64,000 bases of DNA, taken from positions 3,732,084 to 3,796,083 of the forward strand of contig NZ_CP012334.1 in NCBI RefSeq assembly GCF_001704295.1. Direction: 5' to 3'. Positions 26,672-35,765 of the stretch are shown one piece after another. The notes beneath the pieces were generated by a model. The model had not been told where the DNA came from. It worked only from the letters and a program-made list of their open reading frames with translations, and did no database searches. Made by a program: the position numbers and the translations under genes. This DNA comes from Bordetella sp. H567 (lineage in GTDB: Bacteria > Pseudomonadota > Gammaproteobacteria > Burkholderiales > Burkholderiaceae_B). Position 1 is the stretch's first letter; the number at the start of each line of letters is the position of its first letter.

Positions 26672-26697
26672 CTGATATATCACACAGACCGTATCAG
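26672..26697. promoter_or_regulatory. Candidate GntR operator
   Basis: CTGATA (26672-26677) and TATCAG (26692-26697) form an inverted repeat, and the left half contains the 10-bp palindrome TGATATATCA (26673-26682). It lies 35-60 nt upstream of the GntR start codon in an AT-rich patch, as expected for an autoregulatory site. Confidence 0.5.
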
Positions 26698-26928
26698 GGA
26701 TAACCCGGTCGCGACAAGGTGGCGATGGGCACGGGCTATGGCTCGCAGCATTCCATGGATCCCGCCGGCATCTTCGCGACCTGTCCCGCGACGTAGCGGG
26801 GACCCCGGGGGCTGCTTCGGCCACCGTTGTGGCTCCGTTGTGGCTCCCGTTGTGGTTATCGTTGTGGCTACCGTTGCGCTTGTGCGCGGCTTCTGTTGCG
26901 GCCTTCGATGGCGTCCTCTTCCGATACT
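26698..26928. repeat. Non-coding region with GTTGTGG tandem repeats
   Basis: Between the GntR promoter and the tRNA-Thr promoter there is no supported gene. At about 26823-26880 a degenerate 11-13-bp unit (gttgtggctcc and variants) repeats about five times. Confidence 0.6.
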
Positions 26929-27011
26929 TTCCGTGTATCCAAAAACTCTGATATGATCTCGGTCTTTTCCGGGACAGCCATCCCGGAAGCAGTTCAAGTT
27001 CTTGGTGAACT
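26929..27011 (+). promoter_or_regulatory. Promoter and structured leader of tRNA-Thr
   Basis: TTCCGT (26929-26934), a 17-bp spacer and TATGAT (26952-26957) form a promoter 111 nt before the tRNA. The leader holds a perfect 8-bp hairpin (TTCCGGGA/TCCCGGAA, 26967-26988) and a second (AGTTCA/TGAACT, 26991-27011). The long structured leader is unusual for a tRNA. Confidence 0.5.
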
Positions 27012-27068
27012 GTCAGCGATAAGGCGGTAATTGCGCATGCAGGGGCAACCCGGCCGCGATATCGTTCA

Positions 27069-27144
27069 GCCGGCATAGCTCAGTTGGTAGAGCAGCGCAT
27101 TCGTAATGCGAAGGTCGTAGGTTCGACTCCTATTGCCGGCACCA
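27069..27144 (+). tRNA. tRNA-Thr (CGT)
   Basis: A 76-nt cloverleaf with encoded CCA. The anticodon CGT (27102-27104) reads ACG codons. The acceptor stem GCCGGCA/TGCCGGC is perfect. Confidence 0.96.
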
Positions 27145-27150
27145 GATCAA

Positions 27151-27180
27151 AAAAGGCCAACCCATACGGGTTGGCCTTTT
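27151..27180 (+). terminator. Terminator after tRNA-Thr
   Basis: Stem AAAAGGCCAACCC/GGGTTGGCCTTTT with a 4-nt loop. The A and T flanks make it usable from both strands, so it can also end the convergent DUF421 gene. Confidence 0.88.
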
Positions 27181-27197
27181 GCTTTGGGCCCGAATTC

Positions 27198-27689
27198 CTA
27201 TTCTCCCGTGTTCTTGATCACGCTAACCGACCCGTCCGGCTCCAGGTAGGCGCGCCGCACCTCCGAGATGTCCTCGACTCCCTTCTGCCGGAGTTCGCTG
27301 GCGAGTTCATCCGAGGTAATGCTTTCGCGCCGCATGGCCCGCCTCTGCAATTGCCCGTCCTTCACCAGGCACAGCTTCGGCGGCATCAGGAAAGGCCGCA
27401 CGATAGGAAAGGCAAAGGCCACGCGGTCGACGACGAAGCTCCAGAACACGATCGTCGCGATCAGCACCATGCCGTCCGGCACCGCCTTGTATTCCCCAGC
27501 CATGGCGTTTTGCGCGGCGTCCGCGATGAGCACGACCACGAGCAGATCGGCGATCCCCAGGGACCCGACGTCCCGGCGTCCGGCCAGGCGTAGAAGAATG
27601 AAAATGAACCAGTAGGTCAACGTGCCGCGTATCACGATCTCGATGGGCGACATGCTGAACTTGATGATGTTTTCCCACTGAATGTCCAT
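27198..27689 (-). CDS. DUF421 (YetF/YcaP-like) membrane protein
   Basis: A 163-aa protein of the DUF421 family. It has two or three N-terminal membrane helices (about 13-90), with RLAGRRDVGSLGIADLLVVVLIADAAQNAM, the family's conserved segment, and a small soluble C-terminal domain (VKDGQLQRRAMRRESITSDELASELRQKGVEDISEVRRAYLEPDGSVSVI). The ATG at 27689 has GGAG 8 nt upstream. Function is not established for the family. Confidence 0.87.
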   Translation of the reverse strand: MDIQWENIIKFSMSPIEIVIRGTLTYWFIFILLRLAGRRDVGSLGIADLLVVVLIADAAQNAMAGEYKAVPDGMVLIATIVFWSFVVDRVAFAFPIVRPFLMPPKLCLVKDGQLQRRAMRRESITSDELASELRQKGVEDISEVRRAYLEPDGSVSVIKNTGE

Positions 27690-27820
27690 GGGAGCTGCTC
27701 CTTTTCGCGCGCGGACCGGGCCCGGCCGGACGGTTGCCGTTCGGCCATGGCAGCCCATCAGTAAGCAACCGGCGGACCCGGGTCCACGAGTTGCTTGGGG
27801 CGGGGTCGGGAGGAAGACCT

Positions 27821-28324
27821 ATGAACGCCATCGAGCGCGTCGCCGTATTCATGCGCGACCATCACCTGACGCTGGTCACCGCGGAGTCCTGCACGGCAGG
27901 CCTGATCGCCAGCATGCTTGCCGACATTCCTGGCGCGGGCGCATTGCTGGACTGCGCCTTCGTCGTCTATTCCCCGGATGCCAAGCGGCGGTGCCTGGAG
28001 GTATCGCAGCGCACCCTTGATACGCACAACCTGACCAGCGAGGCCGTGGCGCGCGAGATGGCCCTGGGCGCGGCTGCCCGCAGTCCGGCCAACGTGGCAA
28101 TCGCCAATACCGGCCTGGCGGACGACAAGGATGACGGCATACCGGCCGGGACCCAGTGTTTCGCATGGGTCTTCAAGACCAGCCCCGCCGACGCGAATCC
28201 CGCGGTCTACACGGAAACCCATCGCTTTGACGGTGGACGGCACGGCATACGGAAAGCGGCGGCCAGCTTCGCGTTGGAAAGAATGCCCGCCTTGTACCGG
28301 GAGTGGCGAAAAGACGGCCGCTAG
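27821..28324 (+). CDS. CinA C-terminal domain protein, putative nicotinamide-nucleotide amidohydrolase
   Basis: A 167-aa stand-alone CinA_C domain (PncC type), which deamidates NMN to nicotinate mononucleotide in NAD recycling. TAESCTAG (20-27) holds the catalytic Ser, followed by LDCAFVVYSPDAKRRCLEV, the conserved VYS.EAK-type segment, and TGLADDKDD in place of the usual TGIAGP, a noticeable departure. GGGAGG precedes the ATG. The altered glycine loop makes activity less certain than the fold. Confidence 0.82.
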   Translation: MNAIERVAVFMRDHHLTLVTAESCTAGLIASMLADIPGAGALLDCAFVVYSPDAKRRCLEVSQRTLDTHNLTSEAVAREMALGAAARSPANVAIANTGLADDKDDGIPAGTQCFAWVFKTSPADANPAVYTETHRFDGGRHGIRKAAASFALERMPALYREWRKDGR

Positions 28325-28371
28325 GGACAGGGCGACACGTGGCTTCTACGCCGGCGTGCCGGCGCAATCGG

Positions 28372-28899
28372 TCAGTGGCCCGGCTTGGTGTCCGAACCGC
28401 GATGCCCCGGTCCCTTGTCGCTGTTGGCCTCGCTGCCTTTTGCGCTGTCGCTCTGGCCCACCGTCCCATGCGGCGCGGGGCCTGTGCTACCCGGCTGCGT
28501 ATCGTTGCCCTGGTGTCCGTGCATATCGTTGCCGCCGCGGCCGCCGGATACGGACTGGCCGCCCGACGCGGACGTGGCGTCACGCCCTTGTCCCTGTCCG
28601 TCTGCGGAACCGGTGGTGCCGGCGCCCGCCGGCCTGGAGGAACCGGATTCGGCAGGCTTCCGATGCCCCCCGCCGTTGGACCCGCCCTCCTGCCCGCCCG
28701 TGCCCTGGCCAGCCTGTGCGACCCGCGGGCCGCCATCTACCGGCGTGCCGTGCGCCGGCTGCGCGGCGCACAGCGGGGCGCCGAACAAGGCGGCGCCGAA
28801 CAACGCGGCGCCCGACAACGCGGCGACGATGCGCCCGGAGCGCGGACGCTCCATCAGCATGGGAATGTATGCACGATGATTGCAAGTGCCTGTTTTCAT
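28372..28899 (-). CDS. Gly/Ser-rich exported protein of unknown function
   Basis: A 175-aa frame from an ATG with AGGAG 6 nt upstream. A basic N-terminus and hydrophobic segment (RIVAALSGAALFGAALFGAPLCAAQ) form a signal peptide with cleavage near CAA-Q. The mature part is low-complexity Gly, Ser, Asp, His and Gln (GGRGGNDMHGHQGNDTQPG), without recognisable domains. Low complexity leaves room for a chance frame, but the signal peptide and ribosome site support it. Confidence 0.6.
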   Translation of the reverse strand: MKTGTCNHRAYIPMLMERPRSGRIVAALSGAALFGAALFGAPLCAAQPAHGTPVDGGPRVAQAGQGTGGQEGGSNGGGHRKPAESGSSRPAGAGTTGSADGQGQGRDATSASGGQSVSGGRGGNDMHGHQGNDTQPGSTGPAPHGTVGQSDSAKGSEANSDKGPGHRGSDTKPGH

Positions 28900-29100
28900 G
28901 AACCGCTCCTGGCAAATGGCATTGGAACGCGACGCGGGGCCGTGCGAAACCGCCGTGCGGCGGGACAGCGCATTGGCGCGACAACCCAGCGGCGGCGCGT
29001 CGGCGATCGACGCGGAGGCCACGCAGCAAGGCGCATGCGCGCGCGGGGGTGGGGCCAGGCATGACAGCGACGCGGGCGCCGTTTGTCTATCGCGATGTAT

Positions 29101-29112
29101 TCATATATATGA
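29101..29112. promoter_or_regulatory. AT-rich palindrome upstream of the UTRA-type GntR gene
   Basis: TCATATATATGA is a perfect 12-bp palindrome inside a 24-bp AT-only tract (29099-29122) in otherwise GC-rich DNA, about 70 nt before the GntR start. It may be an operator or part of a promoter. Confidence 0.45.
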
Positions 29113-29184
29113 TATATATAATCCCAACCGCGAGTGCGAAGCGGGACCTCGCCTTACAATCCGCGCCATTATGCTGGAAGCGAT

Positions 29185-29937
29185 ATGAACTATCAGCCGT
29201 CCTCGGCCGTGCCACTGGGCAGCCCCCTTTACGAACAGGTCAAGAAGGCGATGCTGACCGCGCTGGCACACGGCGAATGGAAACAGGGCGAAGCCATCCC
29301 GCCGGAGAAAATGCTGGCCGAGCGCTTCGGCGTATCCATCGGTACGCTGCGCAAAGCGGTGGACGAACTGGCGGCGGAAAACATCCTGGTGCGCCATCAG
29401 GGGCGCGGCACCTACGTCGCCGTCCACACGCGCAACTCGCATTTCTTCAAGTTTTTCCGCATCGTGCGGCAGGACGGTGAAAAATCCTACCCCACCACCG
29501 AGCTGATGCGCTTTCGCCGCCTACGCGCCGCGCCGCTGGTCCGCGAAAAACTCGGGCTGCCGGCCGGCAGCCATGTGTTCGAATTCAACAACGTGCTGTC
29601 CCTGAACGGCGACGTGGTGATGGTCGATGAAGTCAGCCTGCCCGAAACGCTGTTTCCCGGCATGACGGAACGCCACCTGCGCGAACGCCCGAGCACCTTG
29701 TATAGTCTCTACCAGGACATGTTCGGCGTGAACGTCATCGCAACCGATGAGCGCCTGCGGACCTGCCGCGCCAGCGCCACCCATGCGCCGTGGCTGGGGG
29801 TGCCTGAAGGCGAACCGCTGCTGCAGATTCGCCGCGTGGCCTATTCCTATCACCGCCAGCCGGTGGAATGGCGCGTCTCGCACGTGAATACCGAGGCCTA
29901 CGAATACCTGGGGCAGGAGTACACGGGCGGCGCCTGA
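29185..29937 (+). CDS. GntR-family transcriptional regulator (HutC/UTRA subfamily)
   Basis: A 250-aa regulator with a GntR winged HTH (about 14-80: PLYEQVKKAMLTALAHGEWKQGEAIPPEKMLAERFGVSIGTLRKAVDELAAENILVRHQGRGTYV) and a UTRA ligand domain (LRAAPLVREKLGLPAGSHVFEFNNVLSLNGDVVMVDEVSLPETLFPG, ending EWRVSHVNTEAYEY). GGAAG lies just before the ATG. It precedes a hydroxyacid dehydrogenase gene by 30 nt and is near the galactarate genes, whose promoter region carries paired 12-bp motifs that it might bind. Confidence 0.9.
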   Translation: MNYQPSSAVPLGSPLYEQVKKAMLTALAHGEWKQGEAIPPEKMLAERFGVSIGTLRKAVDELAAENILVRHQGRGTYVAVHTRNSHFFKFFRIVRQDGEKSYPTTELMRFRRLRAAPLVREKLGLPAGSHVFEFNNVLSLNGDVVMVDEVSLPETLFPGMTERHLRERPSTLYSLYQDMFGVNVIATDERLRTCRASATHAPWLGVPEGEPLLQIRRVAYSYHRQPVEWRVSHVNTEAYEYLGQEYTGGA

Positions 29938-29967
29938 ACGCCGGCGGCTTTGCCTTGGGGCATCGTC

Positions 29968-30843
29968 ATGCATATCGGATTCATCGGTCTGGGCAATATG
30001 GGCCGCGCGATCGCGGCCAACCTGATCAAGGGCGGACACACGCTGACCGTGTGGAATCGCTCGCCGCAAGCCGCCGCGCCGTTGCGCGAGCTGGGCGCGC
30101 GGGTGGCGGACAGTCCCGCGCAAGCGTGCGAGGCGGACGTCGTCTTCAGCATGCTGGCGGACGACCAGGCCGTCGACCAGGTATTTCTGGATGGCGGCGC
30201 GCTCGCGCGCATGCACAAGGACGCCGTGCACGTGAACATGGCGACGATCTCCATCCCCGCCGCGCGCCGGCTGGCCGATGCGCATGCCGCCCAGGGAGTG
30301 GCTTATGTCGCGGCGCCGGTGATGGGCCGCCCCGACGCGGCCGCCGCCGCCAAGCTGACATTGCTGGTCGCCGGCAAGCCCGACGCGGTACGCACGGTCG
30401 AACCGCTGTTCGGCCTGATCGGCCACAAGACGGTGATGCTGGGCGACACGCCCGACAGCGCAAACGCCATGAAGCTGACGGTGAATTTCATCCTGACCAG
30501 CGCGGTGGAAGCCCTGGCCGAGGGCGCAGCGCTCGCCAACGCCTATGGCATCGGCACCGGCACGCTGGTCGAGCTGCTGACCAGCACCATCCTGCCAGGC
30601 CCGCTGCACACGGGTTATGGCGCCTTGATGACGAAAGCAAGCTACGAACCGGCCAGTTTCCGCGCGCGCCTGGGATTGAAAGACGTGTCCCTGGCGCAAG
30701 AGGCGGCGCGGGAAGTCGGCGCCTCCCTGCCCTTGGCCGACATCGTGGCGGCGAGCATGCGCGAGGCGGTCGCGCAGGGCTTGGGCGACCACGACCTGGC
30801 CGTGCTGGGCCAGGTCGCCTTGAACCGCAACAAGCGCGGATGA
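29968..30843 (+). CDS. NAD(P)-dependent beta-hydroxyacid dehydrogenase family protein
   Basis: A 291-aa member of the 3-hydroxyisobutyrate / tartronate-semialdehyde reductase family. The cofactor fold is GFIGLGNMGRAIAANLIKGGH (4-24), and Asn-Arg after beta-2 (WNRS) suggests NADP. The substrate loop is VAAPVMGRPDAAAAAKLTLLVAG, and the catalytic Lys lies in NAMKLTVNFIL. The loop reads APVMGRPD rather than the usual DAPVSGG, so GarR identity is not secure. Its position in a galactarate/glucarate locus is compatible with a sugar-acid semialdehyde substrate. Confidence 0.82.
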   Translation: MHIGFIGLGNMGRAIAANLIKGGHTLTVWNRSPQAAAPLRELGARVADSPAQACEADVVFSMLADDQAVDQVFLDGGALARMHKDAVHVNMATISIPAARRLADAHAAQGVAYVAAPVMGRPDAAAAAKLTLLVAGKPDAVRTVEPLFGLIGHKTVMLGDTPDSANAMKLTVNFILTSAVEALAEGAALANAYGIGTGTLVELLTSTILPGPLHTGYGALMTKASYEPASFRARLGLKDVSLAQEAAREVGASLPLADIVAASMREAVAQGLGDHDLAVLGQVALNRNKRG

Positions 30844-30881
30844 TGCGTGAACGCGGGCGCCCGTCCGCGTGTCCCTGAACG

Positions 30882-30910
30882 CCGCACATGCCGCACATGC
30901 CGCACATGCC
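30882..30910. repeat. 9-bp tandem repeat
   Basis: About three copies of ccgcacatg lie between the dehydrogenase and the convergent kdgD gene; non-coding. Confidence 0.7.
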
Positions 30911-30958
30911 GCGCTTGCCGGGGAACGCCGGCGCCTGCCGCGCCGGCCTTGGCGCTCC

Positions 30959-31873
30959 TTACTGCGATCCCAGCTTGCGGATCAGCGCGTCCAGCGGTGC
31001 GCATTCCTCTTCGGTCAGGTCGGTCAACGGGGCGCGTACGGGCCCCGCATCGCGGCCGACCAGGCGGGCACCGGCCTTGACGATGCTGACCGCATAGCCC
31101 GCGCGCCGGTTGCGGATTTCCAGATACGGCAGGAAGAATTCGTCCAGCAACTTGCCGACCGTGGCATGGTCGTCCGCCGCGATGGCGCGATAGAACTGCA
31201 TCGCGGTCTTGGGAATGAAATTGAACACGGCGGACGAATACACCGGCACGCCCAGCGCCTTGTACGCCGCCGCATAGACTTCCGCGGTGGGCAGGCCGCC
31301 CAGATAAGCAAAACGGTCTCCCATGGCGCGGCGCACACGCACCATGTTTTCGATATCGCCCACGCCGTCCTTGAAGCCGATCAGGTTCGGGCAGCGGTCG
31401 GCCACGCGGCGCAGATGGTCCGGGCCCAGACGCGAATTGGCGCGGTTGTAGACGATGACGCCGATCTTCAACGACTTGCATACTTGCTCGACGTGTTCCG
31501 CGATGCCATCCGCGCTGGCTTCCGTCAGGTAGTGCGGCATCAGCAGGATGCCCTTGGCGCCCAGCCGTTCGGCTTCCTGCGCATAGGCGATCGCCGTGCG
31601 GGTGGGACCGCCCGCGCCGGCCAGGATGGGCACCTTGCCGGCGCAGGTTTGCACCGCGGTACGGATCACATCGGCGTATTCCGCCGGGGCCAGGGAAAAA
31701 TACTCGCCGGTGCCGCCGGCCGCGAACAAGGCGCTGGCGCCGTAGGGCGCCAGCCATTCCAGGCGCTCGATATAGGTCCTGGGGCGGAAATCGCCTTGCT
31801 CATCGAAGTCAGTGATGGGAAAGGACAGCAGGCCTTGGGAGATGATTTGCTTGAGTTCGAGCGGCGTGGTCAT
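30959..31873 (-). CDS. kdgD: 5-dehydro-4-deoxyglucarate dehydratase
   Basis: DapA-superfamily aldolase/dehydratase, 304 aa, converting 5-dehydro-4-deoxy-D-glucarate to 2,5-dioxopentanoate with loss of CO2 and water. Seen: GGTGEYFSL (53-61), the catalytic Tyr142 (VYNRAN) and Schiff-base Lys168 (GFKDGVGD). The KdgD-specific sequence [16 protein letters not shown] at the N-terminus separates it from dihydrodipicolinate synthase. It is divergent from garD, which makes its substrate. A 2,5-dioxopentanoate dehydrogenase is not in the window. Confidence 0.92.
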   Translation of the reverse strand: MTTPLELKQIISQGLLSFPITDFDEQGDFRPRTYIERLEWLAPYGASALFAAGGTGEYFSLAPAEYADVIRTAVQTCAGKVPILAGAGGPTRTAIAYAQEAERLGAKGILLMPHYLTEASADGIAEHVEQVCKSLKIGVIVYNRANSRLGPDHLRRVADRCPNLIGFKDGVGDIENMVRVRRAMGDRFAYLGGLPTAEVYAAAYKALGVPVYSSAVFNFIPKTAMQFYRAIAADDHATVGKLLDEFFLPYLEIRNRRAGYAVSIVKAGARLVGRDAGPVRAPLTDLTEEECAPLDALIRKLGSQ

Positions 31874-31921
31874 TGTGTGGGCGCGTACGGGCGGGTTACA
31901 GGGTTGTAGCGGTAGTTATAC

Positions 31922-32030
31922 GTTATCGTACAACGTACCCACCGCCCCTGCCAGCCTTTTTTACGGGCACCGTTCTACCAGGGGGCAGCCAACTTGGCTG
32001 ACAAGTTCGCCGATACCGTTGTACGATGAC
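31922..32030. promoter_or_regulatory. Paired operator-like motifs in the kdgD/garD divergent region
   Basis: TTGTACGATAAC (reverse strand, 31933-31922) and TTGTACGATGAC (32019-32030) match at 11 of 12 positions in inverted orientation, 48 and 49 nt from the kdgD and garD start codons respectively. The near-symmetrical placement suggests one regulator controls both promoters. Each resembles the TTGT...ACAA dyads used by GntR-family proteins. Confidence 0.6.
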
Positions 32031-32078
32031 AAACACCAGTCTCCTGGCCCACCGACCGAACCGCCGTTGCGAGCCCCC

Positions 32079-33632
32079 ATGTCCGAGCCGCGAACCCCTC
32101 TCTATATACGCATCCATGATGACGACAACGTCGCGATCGTCGTCAATGACGGCGGCCTGCCCGCGGACGCCGTCTTCCCTGATGGCCTGGCCTTGCGCGA
32201 GGCCGTCCCGCAAGGCCACAAGGTCGCGCTGCGCGACCTGGCCGAAGGAGACGCCATCGTCCGCTACGGTGTGGTTATCGGTTACGCGGCCCAGGCGCTG
32301 CCGCGCGGCAGCTGGGTGAACGAGCGCGTCACCACCCTTCCCGCGCCGCCGGGGCTGGACCAGTTGCCGATGTCCACGCGCGTGCCAACCCCTGCGGAAC
32401 CCCTGGAAGGCTACACCTTCATGGGCTATCGCAACGCCGACGGGTCGGTCGGCACCCGCAATATCCTGGCCATCACCACCACGGTCCAATGCGTATCCGG
32501 TGTCGTCGAGCACGCCGTCAAGCGCATCCGGTCCGAACTGCTGCCCCGCTATCCCAATGTGGACGATGTGGTCGGGCTGGAGCATACGTATGGCTGCGGC
32601 GTCGCCATCGACGCCCCGGATGCCATCATTCCGATCCGCACCCTGCGCAACATCGCGCTCAACCCCAATTTCGGCGGCACCGCCATGATGGTCAGCCTGG
32701 GCTGTGAGAAGCTGCAGCCGGACCGCCTGATGCCGCCGGGCAGCATTCCCATCGCGGGCGGCGGCAACCGGGTGGACACCGTGACGCTGCAGGACGAGGC
32801 CCACGTGGGATTCGAATCGATGGTGGCGTCCATCATGCAAACCGCGCAACGCCATCTGGCCCGGCTGGACGCCCGGCGGCGCGTCGAATGTCCGGTGTCG
32901 GACCTGGTGGTGGGCGTGCAATGCGGCGGCAGCGATGCGTTTTCCGGCATCACGGCGAACCCCGCGGTGGGCTATGCCAGCGACCTGCTGGTGCGCGCCG
33001 GCGCAACCGTCATGTTTTCAGAGAACACGGAAGTGCGCGACGGCATCGCGCAATTGACGGCGCGTGCGGCCACGCCGGAAGTGGCGCAGGCACTGATCCG
33101 CGAGATGGCGTGGTACGACGCCTACCTGGCGCGCGGCAACGCCGACCGCAGCGCCAACACCTCGCCGGGCAACAAGAAAGGCGGCCTGTCGAACATCGTG
33201 GAAAAAGCCATGGGGTCGATCGCGAAATCCGGACGCTCGGCGATCTCTGGCGTGCTTGCGCCCGGCGAGAAACTGGCGACCAAGGGGCTGGTGTACACCG
33301 CCACGCCGGCCAGCGACTTCATCTGCGGCACGCTGCAGCTGGCCGCGGGCATGAACCTGCATGTCTTCACCACGGGCCGCGGCACGCCCTATGGGCTGGC
33401 CGAGGTACCCGTCATCAAGGTGGCGACGCGCAACGACCTGGCACGGCGCTGGCACGACCTGATGGATGTGAACGCGGGCCGCATCGCCACCGGCGAAGCG
33501 ACGATCGCCGACGTCGGCTGGGAGCTGTTCCACACCATGCTGGACGTGGCGAGCGGCCGCCGCAAGAGCCGTGCGGAGGCGCTGCGGCTGCACAACGCCC
33601 TGGCCTTGTTCAACCCCGCGCCGGTGACCTGA
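32079..33632 (+). CDS. garD: Galactarate dehydratase
   Basis: A 517-aa UxaA/GarD-family dehydratase that converts galactarate (or a related hexarate) to 5-dehydro-4-deoxyglucarate. It has the N-terminal SAF-like domain (1-90: [22 protein letters not shown]) and the main domain with [13 protein letters not shown], the Cys-rich sites [17 protein letters not shown] and [19 protein letters not shown], and [10 protein letters not shown] near the C-terminus. The ATG at 32079 gives the expected length. With KdgD it forms the dioxopentanoate route for hexarates. Confidence 0.93.
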   Translation: MSEPRTPLYIRIHDDDNVAIVVNDGGLPADAVFPDGLALREAVPQGHKVALRDLAEGDAIVRYGVVIGYAAQALPRGSWVNERVTTLPAPPGLDQLPMSTRVPTPAEPLEGYTFMGYRNADGSVGTRNILAITTTVQCVSGVVEHAVKRIRSELLPRYPNVDDVVGLEHTYGCGVAIDAPDAIIPIRTLRNIALNPNFGGTAMMVSLGCEKLQPDRLMPPGSIPIAGGGNRVDTVTLQDEAHVGFESMVASIMQTAQRHLARLDARRRVECPVSDLVVGVQCGGSDAFSGITANPAVGYASDLLVRAGATVMFSENTEVRDGIAQLTARAATPEVAQALIREMAWYDAYLARGNADRSANTSPGNKKGGLSNIVEKAMGSIAKSGRSAISGVLAPGEKLATKGLVYTATPASDFICGTLQLAAGMNLHVFTTGRGTPYGLAEVPVIKVATRNDLARRWHDLMDVNAGRIATGEATIADVGWELFHTMLDVASGRRKSRAEALRLHNALALFNPAPVT

Positions 33633-33640
33633 AGCCGCCG

Positions 33641-34285
33641 CTATCCGGCATCGGGCTGGTTTTCCGGCGCGGCTTGCGCGAAAGCCGGCAAGGCGCGGCA
33701 GGCCTCGTCGATACGCACGATGATGGGCATGGCCGAGAGGTCGCAATCCAGCCGGCGCGCATTGAAGATCTGGGGAACCAGGCAGGCATCGGCCAGTGTC
33801 GGCGTGTCGCCGTGGCAATACACGCCGGTGTCCGGTGAATCCGCCAGCATGCGCTCCAGCGCAAGCAGGCCGGTTTCCACCCAATGCCGGTACCAGGCGT
33901 CGCGCGCCGCGTCCGTCACGTCCAGTTCGCGTTTCAGATAGCGCAGCACCCGCAGATTGTTCAACGGGTGGACATCGCAGGCGATCCCTTGTGCCAGGGC
34001 GCGCACCCGCGCGCGCGCAACCGGCGTGGAAGGCAGCAGCGGCGGCTGCGGATGCGTTTCTTCCAGGTATTCGATGATGGCCATCGACTGCGTCAACACC
34101 GCCGTGCCATCCACCAGCGTGGGCACGAGCGCCTGCGGATTCAGCCGCAGATAGTCGGGCTTGAGCTGCTGGCCGCCCTCCTTGAGCAGATGGACCGTCG
34201 CATAGTCGTAGGGCAGTCCCTTCAGATTCAGCGCGATACGGACGCGATAGGCGGCCGAACTGCGGAAGTAGCTGTATAGCTGCAT
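33641..34285 (-). CDS. maiA: Maleylacetoacetate isomerase-like glutathione S-transferase
   Basis: A 214-aa zeta-class GST. The N-terminal thioredoxin fold has the zeta motif YFRSSAAYRVRIALNLKGL (in the place of SSCSWRVR; the active Ser is kept) and NPQALVPTLVDG; the helical domain has QGIACDVHPLNNLRVLRYL and GDTPTLADACLVPQIFNARR. The usual reaction is maleylacetoacetate to fumarylacetoacetate, or maleylpyruvate to fumarylpyruvate in gentisate degradation. AGGAG lies 5 nt before the ATG. No homogentisate or gentisate genes are adjacent, so the physiological substrate is open. Confidence 0.86.
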   Translation of the reverse strand: MQLYSYFRSSAAYRVRIALNLKGLPYDYATVHLLKEGGQQLKPDYLRLNPQALVPTLVDGTAVLTQSMAIIEYLEETHPQPPLLPSTPVARARVRALAQGIACDVHPLNNLRVLRYLKRELDVTDAARDAWYRHWVETGLLALERMLADSPDTGVYCHGDTPTLADACLVPQIFNARRLDCDLSAMPIIVRIDEACRALPAFAQAAPENQPDAG

Positions 34286-34311
34286 GCGGGCTCCTGGCAG
34301 TGCGCCACGCC

Positions 34312-35301
34312 TCAACGCGGCGGCTGGGCCGGGTCGGCGGTCTTGCGGGACAGGCCCTTGGGCAAGGGAAACGCGACGTTTTCTTCCAGGCCGGGCATCG
34401 TCCTGACGGACACCGCGCCCAATTCCCTCACGCGATCGATCACCTGCCGCACCAGGACTTCCGGGGCCGAAGCGCCCGCGGTAATGCCGATGCGCTTGCG
34501 GCCTTGCAGCCACGCGGGATCGATGGCCTGCGCGCCGTCGACGAGGAAGGCGGCCACGCCCTTGCGTTCCGCGACTTCCCGCAGCCGGTTGGAATTCGAG
34601 CTGTTGGGACTGCCCACCACCAGCACCAGATCGCATTCGGGTGCCAGCACCTTGACGGCATCCTGGCGGTTTTGCGTCGCGTAGCAGATATCGCTCTTGC
34701 GCGGCTCGACGATGGAAGGAAAGCGCGACTTCAGCGCGGCGGCGACCGCGGCGGCGTCATCCACCGAAAGCGTGGTCTGGGTAACGAAGGCCAGTCGTTC
34801 CGGGTCCGTGACGCGCAGGGCCTGGACGTCTTCCACCGTCTCGACCAGATACATGCCGTCGCGGGACTGGCCCAGCGTGCCTTCCACTTCCGGATGTCCC
34901 TTGTGGCCGATCATGACGATCTCGCGGCCCGCGGCGCGCATCCGCGCGACCTCCACGTGCACCTTGGTCACCAGCGGGCATGTGGCATCGAAGACCCGCA
35001 GGCCGCGTTCTTCGGCTTCCGCGCGCACGGCCTTGGATACGCCATGCGCGGAAAACACCACGATGGCCCCGGCCGGCGCGTCTTCCAGTTCGTCGATGAA
35101 GACGGCACCCTTGCGCCGCAGGTCTTCGACGACGTACCGGTTGTGAACGATCTCGTGGCGCACGTAGATGGGCGCGCCATGCAGCTCGAGCGCGCGCTCG
35201 ACGATATCGATGGCGCGGTCCACGCCGGCGCAAAAGCCGCGCGGTTGCGCCAGCAGGACTTCAGCCTGCGGCGCGGTCACGGTGGCGGAGCTCCCTCTCA
35301 T
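34312..35301 (-). CDS. ispH: 4-hydroxy-3-methylbut-2-enyl diphosphate reductase IspH
   Basis: Last enzyme of the MEP isoprenoid pathway, 329 aa, reducing HMBPP to IPP and DMAPP with a [4Fe-4S] cluster. The three cluster cysteines are Cys24 ([11 protein letters not shown]), Cys108 (DATCPLVTK) and Cys206 ([11 protein letters not shown]), with [14 protein letters not shown] and [11 protein letters not shown]. The ATG shares its A with the fkpB TGA, the common fkpB-ispH arrangement. Confidence 0.96.
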   Translation of the reverse strand: MRGSSATVTAPQAEVLLAQPRGFCAGVDRAIDIVERALELHGAPIYVRHEIVHNRYVVEDLRRKGAVFIDELEDAPAGAIVVFSAHGVSKAVRAEAEERGLRVFDATCPLVTKVHVEVARMRAAGREIVMIGHKGHPEVEGTLGQSRDGMYLVETVEDVQALRVTDPERLAFVTQTTLSVDDAAAVAAALKSRFPSIVEPRKSDICYATQNRQDAVKVLAPECDLVLVVGSPNSSNSNRLREVAERKGVAAFLVDGAQAIDPAWLQGRKRIGITAGASAPEVLVRQVIDRVRELGAVSVRTMPGLEENVAFPLPKGLSRKTADPAQPPR

Positions 35302-35765
35302 CACAGCACTCCCAGGATCTGGACATCGAGCCGCAGCGCGGTGCCCGCCAGCGGATGGTTGAAGTCGAACAGCGCGCCGTCGTCGTCGAGGGACTTCAGC
35401 ACACCGGAATAACGGCCGCCGTTGGGCGCCTGGAATTCCACCAGGTCGCCCGGTTCGAAGCCGGCGTCGGCGCCGGCATGTTCGGCGAGCATGGCGCGGC
35501 TGACGCGCTGGATCAGCTCGGGATTGCGATCCCCGTAGGCCTGCGCGGGCGCCAGCGTCACGCTGAAGAGGCTGCCTTCGGGCTGGTCCAGCAGGGCGGC
35601 TTCCATGCCTGGCGCCCATAGGCCCGTTCCCAACTGCAAGGTGGCCGGACGGCCAGTGAAGGTATCGGCGAAGACGGACCCTTCGCCCGGCCCGGAGGCA
35701 AGGACGATGCGGTAATGCAGGGTCAGGTAGGAATCCGGACGGACAAAAACGTTCGCGCTGGGCAT
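35301..35765 (-). CDS. fkpB: FKBP-type peptidyl-prolyl isomerase (FkpB/SlpA type)
   Basis: A 154-aa SlyD-like PPIase with a split FKBP domain ([10 protein letters not shown]... and [19 protein letters not shown], the FNHPLAG motif) and an inserted chaperone flap. The ATG at 35765 is preferred; a TTG at 35777 is possible. It overlaps ispH by one base, a linkage kept across proteobacteria. Confidence 0.92.
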   Translation of the reverse strand: MPSANVFVRPDSYLTLHYRIVLASGPGEGSVFADTFTGRPATLQLGTGLWAPGMEAALLDQPEGSLFSVTLAPAQAYGDRNPELIQRVSRAMLAEHAGADAGFEPGDLVEFQAPNGGRYSGVLKSLDDDGALFDFNHPLAGTALRLDVQILGVL

